Shown piece after piece: positions 1 to 5,063 of a stretch of 5,063 nucleotides of DNA. Location: NCBI GenBank assembly GCA_031289285.1, contig JAITPT010000107.1, positions 1-5,063 on the forward strand, in the 5' to 3' direction. Both the position numbers and the translations under genes were made by a program. Position 1 is the first letter of the stretch. The number at the start of each line of letters is the position of its first letter. The notes beneath the pieces were generated by a model. The model saw only the letters and a list, made by a program, of their open reading frames with translations, was not told the DNA's origin and did not search any database. The DNA comes from Puniceicoccales bacterium. GTDB lineage: Bacteria; Verrucomicrobiota; Verrucomicrobiia; Opitutales; UBA953.

Positions 1-163
1 CCTAAAAACGGCAGTTGAGTCGGGTCGTCTTGCGGAAGCTGTTATGGCATCTGCACTTCGTGGCTTTGTTCGACGCACCAACAGGTGCGCCTTCACAAAT
101 CCACAAAGCGCATCTGCCACAACATCTTCTCGCAATATTTCCCCTCCAACTGCCGTTTTTAGG
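1..163. repeat. 163-bp long imperfect palindrome with perfect 17-bp terminal inverted repeats (MITE-like or giant hairpin)
   Basis: The segment begins with CCTAAAAACGGCAGTTG (1-17) and ends with its exact reverse complement (147-163). The interior is also symmetric. Bases 30-69, reverse-complemented, match 95-135 at roughly 80 percent with one single-base gap. At the centre, CGCACC (74-79) and GGTGCG (84-89) pair perfectly around the loop AACA. A transcript of either strand could therefore fold into one long interrupted hairpin. The right edge lies one base beyond the helicase stop codon (165-167, read on the minus strand), so the element sits at the very end of that message and could act as a terminator or a 3' stabiliser. 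Terminal inverted repeats with no room for a transposase suggest a non-autonomous MITE-like element. No target-site duplication can be checked, because the left flank lies outside the window. The symmetry is certain; the mobile origin is inferred. Confidence 0.8.
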
Positions 164-164
164 G

Positions 165-2945
165 TTATCCGATTAAAGCGCGGAGCGAGGGAAAATGGGC
201 AGCCCAATCGCTCATGTCGGGGATGTCGCCGACGACGTTTGCAAACAACTCGGCCTTCGCTTCCTTCAAAGCCTCGACACGCGCCTCGACGGTGTCCGCC
301 GCAATCATGCGATAAACAAAAGTGGTTTCCCGTTGACCGATGCGGTGAACGCGGTCGGCGGCCTGCGCCTCGACGGCGGGGTTCCACCACGGGTCGAGCA
401 GAAAAACGTAGCCCGCGCTGTGCAGGGTAACACCCGTGCCGCCAGCACGCAAACTCGCCAAAAAAACCGCCGCGCCCTGCTGACCTTGGAAGTCGCGCAC
501 CGGTGCCTCGCGGTCGCCCGTCGAGCCAGTCAACGTGAACACAGGCACATCGGGGAAGTTTTTTTCAAGCATCAAGGCGACGCGCCGGAGGAGACTTGTG
601 AACTGGCTGAAAACGACCGCTCGCCGCCCGTTCGCCAGAACCTCCGCCAGCCGCTCGGCGAGCACGGCGAGTTTGCCCGACGCCGCCAGCGGCAACCCGC
701 CGTGGCCGGGCAAAAGCGCGGGGTCGCAAGCGGCTTGGCGCAGGCGCGTGAGCAGGGCGAGGAAACCCATGTGTTGGGCAGACGGGACGGCGGCGGGCGC
801 GGTGTCGCCGAGAGCCGCGACGCCCTCCGCCACGAGCCGCCGGTAAAGTTCGCGCTGGGTGTCGGTGAGCGGACACAGGAGCGGGACGGTGACTTTGGGC
901 GGCAACTCGGGCGCGACGGCACGCTTCGTGCGACGCAGGACAAAGGGGTGGATTTGGCGGGCGATGTCGGCGACAAACGCGGGGTCGTTTTCGAGCCGCG
1001 CCTCAAAGGCGGTGCGCGTGCCGAGCAGGCCGGGCATGAGGAAACGGAAGAGCGACCAGATGTCGCGCGGGTGGTTTTCGAGCGGGGTGCCAGTGAGCGC
1101 GAGACGGCGGCGGGCACGGATGCGTAGGCAGGCAGCGGTGATTTTGGCGTCGGGGTTTTTGATGAACTGCGCCTCGTCGAGGACGGCGAGCGAGAACTCG
1201 GTGTTGTCGAGCAGGCGCGTGTCGCGACGCAAACGTGCGTAGCTGGCGAGCCAGAGGACAGGCGCGGACGCGGTCGTGGGCGCGGTTGTCCAGTTGTTTT
1301 TGGGGCGGAGGATTTGGATGGGGATTTGCGGGAAAAATCGCGCCGCCTCCGCCGCCCAGACAGGGACGACACTCGCAGGGCAGACAACCAACATCGGCAA
1401 ACTGGCGGCGGACGTAGTGGACGTGGTGGACGAGGTGGACGTCGTGACGGCAGATGCGGCGGGTGGCGGCGCGGCGGGTGGCAGCGTGGCGGGTGACGGC
1501 GTGGCGGCGGGAGGTGTGTTTGCCAAGGCATCGGGCAAGGCGGCGAGGGCGAGGACTTGTGCGGTTTTGCCCAGCCCCATTTCGTCGGCGAGTAGGGGGT
1601 GCGTCCCATGCGTGAGCATGTGCGCAAGCCACGCGACTCCCTTCGCTTGGTAAGGGCGCAAAAAGTCTGGCAGGCCAGCGGGCAACGTCGGTTCGCCGAG
1701 GAGGGCGTCGCGCCACGCGAGCAAGGCGGGGGCGGCGGAGACGTGCAGGCGTTCGTCGCCAAAGAGCGAGAGAAAGGCGTGGCGAGGCAGCGGCGTTTTT
1801 CCGGCGGCGGGCGTTGACCACGCGGCAAGCGCGGCTTGTTGCGCGGGAGCGAGGCGAGCGATGCCGCGCCCGGGCACAAGCACCGTGGCAGTGGGCGAGG
1901 CGAAGAGACGTCGGGCCGCACTCTCAGGAAGCCAGCCGCCGCCGAGACGCAGACGCCAACGCATACGAAACGCGGAGTCGGTGCCGGTGCTGGAAAAACG
2001 AGCGGCGGCGCGGTGGGCGGCGGCGCGGTGGCGGACGGCGGCACGGGCGGCGTCGGAGTCGTCGGTGTCTGTGTTGTCGGCGTCGGCGTCGGTGTCTGGC
2101 GGGTATTCTTCGAGCACGGCTTCCAGCTCCACGGGCGGCAACTCTTTCGCAAACACGGCGAGCGCGTCCGCGCCTTCCACGCGCCAACGTTGCCGCCATG
2201 TCGCGAGTTCGTGGCGGGCGAAACGCGACACCGCTGGCGGCGAATCGAGCCGCCATGCGGCGGACGTTTTGTCGGCGCAAAATCCGCAACGCCGTGCGTG
2301 TGTGGCGAGGCGCAGCAGCGCGACGGTGTCGGCGGAGGAGAGCGCGGCGAGGTTGGGAGCGCCGTCGCCGTAAGCGGGCAAACGTCCGCCGTCGGCGTCT
2401 TCCCAAAGCGGGGCGCAACGCACCACGCCGTCGCCGCCGACGCTCATGGCGAGCACCAGTGTGCGCGGCGGCGTGGCGGCGCGGGTATCCCGTGCGGTTT
2501 CGCGGGCGGCGTTTCGGGAGGGATTTGCGGCAGTGTTTCCGGCAATGTTTTCTGCGGCGTTTTTGGCGGCGTTTCGGGTGGCGTTTCGGGTGGGATTTTG
2601 TGCTGGCGCGTCGGAGTATTCTTCGCCGAGTAGCTCTTCCACCTCGTAAAGTCCTGCTGCTGCGAGTGCGTCGCCCAATGCGTTTTTGCCGAGGGTTGTG
2701 CGCCAGTGGAGTTCATTATCGCGCCATTCCATAACGGCGTGGGCGTCGGTATCTTCCCAATGAATATGCACGGTGGCGTCGTTTTCAAAAAGATGCACCC
2801 CGCATATTTCACCTTTTCTGTAAATAGCGCGGGCGGTCTCGAGCACCTCCGGTCTGAACCGCCATTCCCAAGGCGCGGCCAAGCGTTCCAACCACAGGGC
2901 AAGGGCAGGTTCACTGTAACTTCGGCTGACGGGACGCTCGCGCAT
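165..2945 (-). CDS. SWI2/SNF2-family DEAD/DEAH-box helicase-like ATPase
   Basis: A 926-residue superfamily 2 ATPase of the SNF2 group. Such proteins use ATP to move along duplex DNA and remodel protein-DNA or RNA polymerase complexes in the cytoplasm; the specific target here is unknown. Motifs in order: LRPYQ (429-433), Walker A DEMGLGKT (454-461), motif Ia VCPAS (521-525), motif II DEAQ (590-593), motif III LTGTPLEN (617-624), LRRTK (670-674), motif IV VVFSQF (777-782), motif V SLRAGGTGVTLHSA (831-844) and motif VI DRVHRIGQ (864-871). All are intact, so the enzyme is probably active. The N-terminal part (about 30-100) resembles the region before a SWIM zinc finger in bacterial SNF2 proteins, but no CxC...CxH is seen. 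Low-complexity stretches lie at 117-156, 284-298 and 476-516, the last inside the ATPase core. The start is ATG (2943-2945), with no convincing Shine-Dalgarno; the next Met is at residue 71. The stop codon TAA abuts the 1-163 palindrome. The family is certain; the cellular role is not. Confidence 0.95.
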   Translation of the reverse strand: MRERPVSRSYSEPALALWLERLAAPWEWRFRPEVLETARAIYRKGEICGVHLFENDATVHIHWEDTDAHAVMEWRDNELHWRTTLGKNALGDALAAAGLYEVEELLGEEYSDAPAQNPTRNATRNAAKNAAENIAGNTAANPSRNAARETARDTRAATPPRTLVLAMSVGGDGVVRCAPLWEDADGGRLPAYGDGAPNLAALSSADTVALLRLATHARRCGFCADKTSAAWRLDSPPAVSRFARHELATWRQRWRVEGADALAVFAKELPPVELEAVLEEYPPDTDADADNTDTDDSDAARAAVRHRAAAHRAAARFSSTGTDSAFRMRWRLRLGGGWLPESAARRLFASPTATVLVPGRGIARLAPAQQAALAAWSTPAAGKTPLPRHAFLSLFGDERLHVSAAPALLAWRDALLGEPTLPAGLPDFLRPYQAKGVAWLAHMLTHGTHPLLADEMGLGKTAQVLALAALPDALANTPPAATPSPATLPPAAPPPAASAVTTSTSSTTSTTSAASLPMLVVCPASVVPVWAAEAARFFPQIPIQILRPKNNWTTAPTTASAPVLWLASYARLRRDTRLLDNTEFSLAVLDEAQFIKNPDAKITAACLRIRARRRLALTGTPLENHPRDIWSLFRFLMPGLLGTRTAFEARLENDPAFVADIARQIHPFVLRRTKRAVAPELPPKVTVPLLCPLTDTQRELYRRLVAEGVAALGDTAPAAVPSAQHMGFLALLTRLRQAACDPALLPGHGGLPLAASGKLAVLAERLAEVLANGRRAVVFSQFTSLLRRVALMLEKNFPDVPVFTLTGSTGDREAPVRDFQGQQGAAVFLASLRAGGTGVTLHSAGYVFLLDPWWNPAVEAQAADRVHRIGQRETTFVYRMIAADTVEARVEALKEAKAELFANVVGDIPDMSDWAAHFPSLRALIG
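1410..1520 (-). repeat. Adjoining 15-bp and 9-bp tandem repeats encoding a Pro/Ala/Thr/Ser insertion within the SNF2 core
   Basis: On the plus strand there are four 9-bp units, GACGTAGTG, GACGTGGTG, GACGAGGTG and GACGTCGTG (1411-1446). After a short gap come four 15-bp units beginning GCGGGTGG or close variants (1459-1473, 1474-1488, 1489-1503, 1504-1518). On the coding strand these give a Pro/Ala-rich block (about residues 476-496) followed by a Thr/Ser block (501-512). The insertion lies between Walker A (454-461) and motif Ia (521-525), where SNF2 proteins usually have a much shorter connection. It is in frame and both flanking motifs are intact, so it is probably a tolerated surface loop. 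Confidence 0.8.
2052..2096 (-). repeat. Short 6-bp-type repeat encoding an Asp/Thr acidic tract in the SNF2 protein
   Basis: Residues 284-298 of the helicase are DTDADADNTDTDDSD, encoded by plus-strand GTCGGC/GTCGGT-like hexamers. The tract lies between the helicase's N-terminal region and an Ala/Arg-rich stretch (299-317), so an acidic patch is followed directly by a basic one. It is probably disordered. No known motif is recognised. Confidence 0.65.
2478..2597 (-). repeat. 12-bp degenerate tandem repeat encoding ten Asn-rich tetrapeptides in the SNF2 protein
   Basis: Residues 117-156 of the helicase read as ten consecutive four-residue units (NPTR, NATR, NAAK, NAAE, NIAG, NTAA, NPSR, NAAR, ETAR, DTRA). 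On the plus strand this is a run of about 12-bp units related to GCGTTTCGGGTG, two of which are adjacent and identical at about 2569-2592. Because the unit is a multiple of three, gain or loss of copies keeps the frame. The segment probably forms a flexible linker between the N-terminal domain and the rest of the protein. The periodicity is visible directly; length variability is inferred. Confidence 0.8.
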
Positions 2946-3008
2946 AATCTTGTTTAAGAGAAAAACCGCACAGCAGAGCGCAAAACAGTTATTTTTTCAA
3001 CCCGAAAA

Positions 3009-3027
3009 CCGCGATTAGGCGGCGCGG
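3009..3027 (-). terminator. Possible weak rho-independent terminator after the nuclease-family gene
   Basis: Thirty-five bases beyond the stop codon of the upstream gene, the minus strand reads CCGCG, a 9-base loop, then CGCGG and TTTTC. The stem is only 5 bp and the T-run only 4 bases, so it would at best be a weak terminator. If real, it would partly separate the two genes' transcription. No better hairpin was seen in the 116-base gap. Confidence 0.25.
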
Positions 3028-3061
3028 ATTGCGAGGAACTTTTTCCGCAAACTCACTGCGC

Positions 3062-4660
3062 CTACCGTATTGCGCATTTCACCGTTTTTCCCGAACAGGC
3101 GATTGCGAGAAGGGTGAGCTTTTTGCCGGTGTTTTTGTAACGCTCGGCATATTTTCTTTCTTCGATTTGCCCAAAAGCCTCCGAAAGTAATTTGTCGAGT
3201 TTCGCGCCAATGTCGTCTTTGTCTTTTTCCGGTTTGTCTTCATCTGCCTTGGCGTATTTTACTTCCACGACAACGATTTGGTCGGACAATTCCCAAACCG
3301 CATCTATGCGCCCGATATTTGTGGAAACTTCGCCGATAATGTTGAAGTTGAGAAGACGCAGCCAAAGCAATAAAATCGTATGATAATACCCTTCCGCTTC
3401 CACGATGATTTGATAGGGTATCCACGCCAACGCTTCGTTAAGCGTTTCCGTAAGCGCAGCGGCGTCGCCCGCAAGCAATTGTTTCTCTAAACGCTCGTAA
3501 AACGAATTAGTTCTGACGGCGGAGTATTCGCCATAAAAGTTTAGCAGCGACTCCAAAAAGGAAACACGAACTTCTCTGTTCGGAAAACCCAAGGTGTATC
3601 GCATTTCTCCACTCGGCAAGCTCCGTTTCTCCTTGATTGTCAAATAGCCCGTTTGAAAAAGTAAGATTGCCTCGTCTATTTTGCGCGGGTCTTCGTTTTG
3701 CGCATTCAACGTCGCGACAACCAACTCTCCCAAGATGGCGGAAATCTTGTTTTTCTGGCGGAGAATTTTTAGTAAAAATGTCGGCGTCGCCGTCGTGAAC
3801 CAAAAGTTTTGAAACTCCAAATGCTTGAAATGGAGCAGCGTCGAAAAGGGATTATAGACAGATATTTTTCCGTCCCATGAATAACCATTATACCAATCTT
3901 TAATTAACGCCAGCGCGTTCTCTTTTGTTATTTCTCTTTTCTCGGAGAGCGCAGTTATATATTCCGCAAAATAGCTTTCGAGTTCTGCTTGGGTGTATCC
4001 GCAGATTGTAGAAAAAGAATCAACAAAAGAAATGTCCTCCAAATTGTTAAGTGTCGAAAACACAGACAGACCGGAGAGCGGCGAGACACCAGTTAAAAAC
4101 AAAAAGCGTAGGTGTGGTCCGCAGGATTTTAGTGGGTCGTAGAGAGAGCGTAAAAATGTTTTTGTCTCCGCAAATCTTTCTGCATCGTCCACGGTATCTT
4201 GAATGGGTTTGTCGTATTCGTCAATAAGGACAACAGCTCGCTCGCCGGTTTTTTCGTGAAGGGCCTGTATCAAATCCACCAAACGGCATTCAGAGGGACT
4301 CTCCGGCATAGCAACTTGATGTTCGTTGGCAATAGTTTGAAGACTTTTCGCAACGAGTTCTTTCAGTTCTTCAAGCGTTGAGTATGAATAACTACTCCAA
4401 TCGAGAATGACAACAGGGTGTTTGCGGCTCCAATCCCATTTGTCGTAAATATCAAGCCCTTCAAAAAGTGCTTTGTTGCCACTGAAGATTTCGGCAATTG
4501 TGCTCACGAGCAGAGACTTTCCGAAGCGACGTGGGCGCGACAAAAAGAATTGCCTCCCTGAGTTAAGAAGCCGACGAATGTCGGCGGTTTTATCCACGTA
4601 GAGTTGTCCGTCTTCGCGGAGCTTGGAAAAAGTCTGGATGCCGACTGGGAGTGCTTGCAT
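3062..4660 (-). CDS. AAA-ATPase-like / PD-(D/E)XK nuclease-superfamily protein (PF09820 + PF08011 type, formerly DUF1703)
   Basis: A 532-residue protein whose LPVGIQTFSKLR...YVDKT opening is the family's usual N-terminus. The AAA-ATPase-like part has the variant Walker A SRPRRFGKS (41-49), Walker B LIDEYDKP (145-152), then GVSPLSG (191-197) and WYNGY (256-260). The C-terminal nuclease-like part has E444, GRID with D453, the E-V-K pair E466/K468, and downstream Q498 and Y504, matching the PD-(D/E)XK core. A Lys/Asp/Glu-rich insertion follows the E-V-K strand (about 472-488). All expected catalytic positions are present. The family is common and often multi-copy in bacteria, but its biological role is not established; nucleic-acid cleavage is predicted from the fold only. 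The ATG at 4658-4660 is chosen because family similarity starts there, although it has no Shine-Dalgarno. An in-frame ATG at 4754-4756, preceded by GAGG, would add 32 residues lacking family character. Base composition is clearly more AT-rich than in the helicase gene 116 bases downstream. Confidence 0.9.
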   Translation of the reverse strand: MQALPVGIQTFSKLREDGQLYVDKTADIRRLLNSGRQFFLSRPRRFGKSLLVSTIAEIFSGNKALFEGLDIYDKWDWSRKHPVVILDWSSYSYSTLEELKELVAKSLQTIANEHQVAMPESPSECRLVDLIQALHEKTGERAVVLIDEYDKPIQDTVDDAERFAETKTFLRSLYDPLKSCGPHLRFLFLTGVSPLSGLSVFSTLNNLEDISFVDSFSTICGYTQAELESYFAEYITALSEKREITKENALALIKDWYNGYSWDGKISVYNPFSTLLHFKHLEFQNFWFTTATPTFLLKILRQKNKISAILGELVVATLNAQNEDPRKIDEAILLFQTGYLTIKEKRSLPSGEMRYTLGFPNREVRVSFLESLLNFYGEYSAVRTNSFYERLEKQLLAGDAAALTETLNEALAWIPYQIIVEAEGYYHTILLLWLRLLNFNIIGEVSTNIGRIDAVWELSDQIVVVEVKYAKADEDKPEKDKDDIGAKLDKLLSEAFGQIEERKYAERYKNTGKKLTLLAIACSGKTVKCAIR

Positions 4661-4776
4661 GGCGTTTGGATGTTGAAATTGTGGCTGCGGTTTTGGCGGC
4701 CAATTTGTGTGTCGGCGCGGGAACATGCGGAAGCACAAACGAAAGTCAAGCAGCATTTCACGCCTCGCATCTTCGC
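4661..4776. other. Leader between the repeat array and the nuclease-family gene
   Basis: This 116-base stretch separates the tandem repeat from the conserved start of the nuclease-family protein. It is open in the gene's frame, so it is either a 32-40 residue N-terminal extension or an untranslated leader. Its translation is rich in Arg, Pro, His and Gln and resembles no part of the family. A perfect-looking -35 half (TTGACT, minus strand, 4749-4744) lacks a matching -10. Together with the repeat it completes the gene-free right end of the window. Confidence 0.5.
4763..4766 (-). promoter_or_regulatory. Possible Shine-Dalgarno for an alternative upstream start of the nuclease-family gene
   Basis: The minus strand reads GAGG, six bases, then ATG (4754-4756), in frame with the AAA-ATPase-like gene. 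This is the only well-spaced Shine-Dalgarno-like match among the in-frame starts; a TTG at 4778-4780 is also in frame. It argues for a 564-residue product, against the conserved family start at 4660. The site may be a chance match. Confidence 0.3.
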
Positions 4777-4865
4777 CCAATGCCGTTCACGTAGTGCCAA
4801 AAACACGAAGGGCATTTCTGAAACCGTGCGTGGCTTGGAGCGCTGAAGGCGCGGCTTCATAATAG

Positions 4866-4884
4866 CCTATGGCAACGCCATAGG
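4866..4884. repeat. Hairpin in repeat copy A (8-bp stem, AAC loop)
   Basis: CCTATGGC (4866-4873) and GCCATAGG (4877-4884) are perfect reverse complements around the loop AAC. The same stem recurs in copy B with a different loop. No T-run follows on either strand, so it is not an ordinary intrinsic terminator. Confidence 0.8.
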
Positions 4885-5005
4885 ATACACGACAGCGGTT
4901 CTCAGCGGGCTGTAAGCCAATACCGTTCAGGTAGTGCTCAAAACACGAAGGGCATTTCTGAAACCGCATGTGGCTTGGAGCGCTGAAGGCGCGGCTTCAT
5001 AATAG

Positions 5006-5024
5006 CCTATGGCGAAGCCATAGG
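5006..5024. repeat. Hairpin in repeat copy B (8-bp stem, GAA loop)
   Basis: CCTATGGC (5006-5013) and GCCATAGG (5017-5024) pair perfectly around GAA. Compared with copy A, the stem is unchanged and two of the three loop bases differ, the pattern expected if the fold rather than the loop is preserved. Confidence 0.8.
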
Positions 5025-5044
5025 TTTCATGTGGCGTTGTCTCT

Positions 5045-5061
5045 GCGGGCTGTAAGCCCGC
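5045..5061. repeat. Second hairpin at the end of repeat copy B (7-bp stem, GTA loop)
   Basis: GCGGGCT (5045-5051) and AGCCCGC (5055-5061) are perfect reverse complements around GTA. In copy A the left arm is present (4905-4911), but the right arm breaks off after AGCC (4915-4918), exactly where copy B begins. This marks the tandem junction. Confidence 0.75.
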
Positions 5062-5063
5062 CT

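Larger units (their letters stand above)
4777..5063. repeat. 140-bp tandem repeat, two copies visible, continuing past the window edge
   Basis: Copy A (4777-4916) and copy B (4917-5056) align without gaps at an exact offset of 140 bases, differing at about 21 positions (about 85 percent identity). Identity is complete over 4801-4826 and 4831-4873. Differences are concentrated at 4891-4900 versus 5031-5040. Each unit contains an 8-bp-stem hairpin, and copy B ends in a second, 7-bp-stem hairpin that runs just past the unit boundary. The array stops abruptly at 4777, upstream of the nuclease-family gene. Small open frames across it, such as 4787-4969 on the minus strand, follow the repeat and show no independent coding features. 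It is most likely one of a family of dispersed intergenic palindromic repeats; whether it is mobile, structural or transcribed cannot be told from this window. Confidence 0.85.

Noticed and set aside
44..430. Plus-strand open frame of 128 codons starting within the palindrome
   Set aside because: It crosses the palindrome and then runs antisense to the helicase C-terminus; there is no ribosome-binding site or domain.
195..1127. Long plus-strand open frame opposite the helicase gene (310 codons), and similar ones at 1814-2734 and 1836-2633
   Set aside because: They lie antisense to a gene with complete SNF2 motifs. Their translations are Arg/Gly-rich with no recognisable domain, as expected for shadow frames in GC-rich DNA.
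2946..3003. Promoter for the helicase gene in the intergenic gap (TTGAAA or TTGCGC as -35)
   Set aside because: The corresponding -10 positions match the consensus poorly (at best 3 of 6).
4720..4749. Promoter with TTGACT -35 (minus strand, 4749-4744) for the nuclease-family gene
   Set aside because: At 16-18 bases spacing there is no acceptable -10 hexamer, so the -35 match alone is not enough.
4863..4870. TATTAT on the minus strand near the repeat hairpin as a -10 box
   Set aside because: No -35-like sequence at the right distance; the bases belong to the conserved repeat unit.
4787..4969. 60-codon minus-strand open frame in the repeat array
   Set aside because: It follows the 140-bp repeat across the unit junction and has no features beyond the repeat itself, so it is treated as a repeat-derived spurious frame.
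4777..5063. CRISPR array or integron attC sites
   Set aside because: The unit is a contiguous 140-bp near-identical repeat without short repeats separated by unique spacers. No paired GTTRRRY/RYYYAAC core sites were seen.

Overview
The window holds two complete protein-coding genes, both on the minus strand, between two repetitive non-coding stretches. In order of transcription, from high to low coordinates, the layout is: a 140-bp tandem repeat that continues past the right edge (4777-5063); a leader of about 116 bases; an AAA-ATPase-like / PD-(D/E)XK nuclease-family gene (3062-4660, possibly starting further upstream at 4756); a 116-base gap; a SWI2/SNF2-type helicase-like ATPase gene (165-2945); and a 163-bp long imperfect palindrome (1-163) whose edge lies one base beyond the helicase stop codon. 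No rRNA, tRNA, CRISPR array or transposase gene was seen.

The organism is a bacterium with a GC-rich core genome: the helicase gene is strongly GC-rich and built from Ala/Arg/Leu/Pro codons. Both genes have weak or absent Shine-Dalgarno sequences next to their best-supported starts. Together with the abundant palindromic intergenic repeats, this is compatible with Verrucomicrobiota (for example Opitutaceae), but that is a weak impression; no marker gene is present to fix the taxonomy. The nuclease-family gene is visibly more AT-rich than the helicase gene and is bordered upstream by repeats, which suggests a different history.

The helicase has the full set of SNF2 motifs but carries three low-complexity expansions built from 12-bp, 6-bp, and 15-/9-bp DNA repeats. 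One of them lies inside the ATPase core between motif I and motif Ia. The nuclease-family protein has its Walker A, Walker B and PD-(D/E)XK residues intact, so it looks functional rather than decayed. A DNA-translocase-like ATPase next to an ATPase-nuclease fusion recalls the composition of some defence loci. However, the 116-bp gap, the contrast in base composition and the lack of any third partner make a joint system speculative. The least ordinary features are the two repeat elements: the giant hairpin after the helicase stop codon, and the 140-bp repeat with conserved hairpin stems and variable loops.
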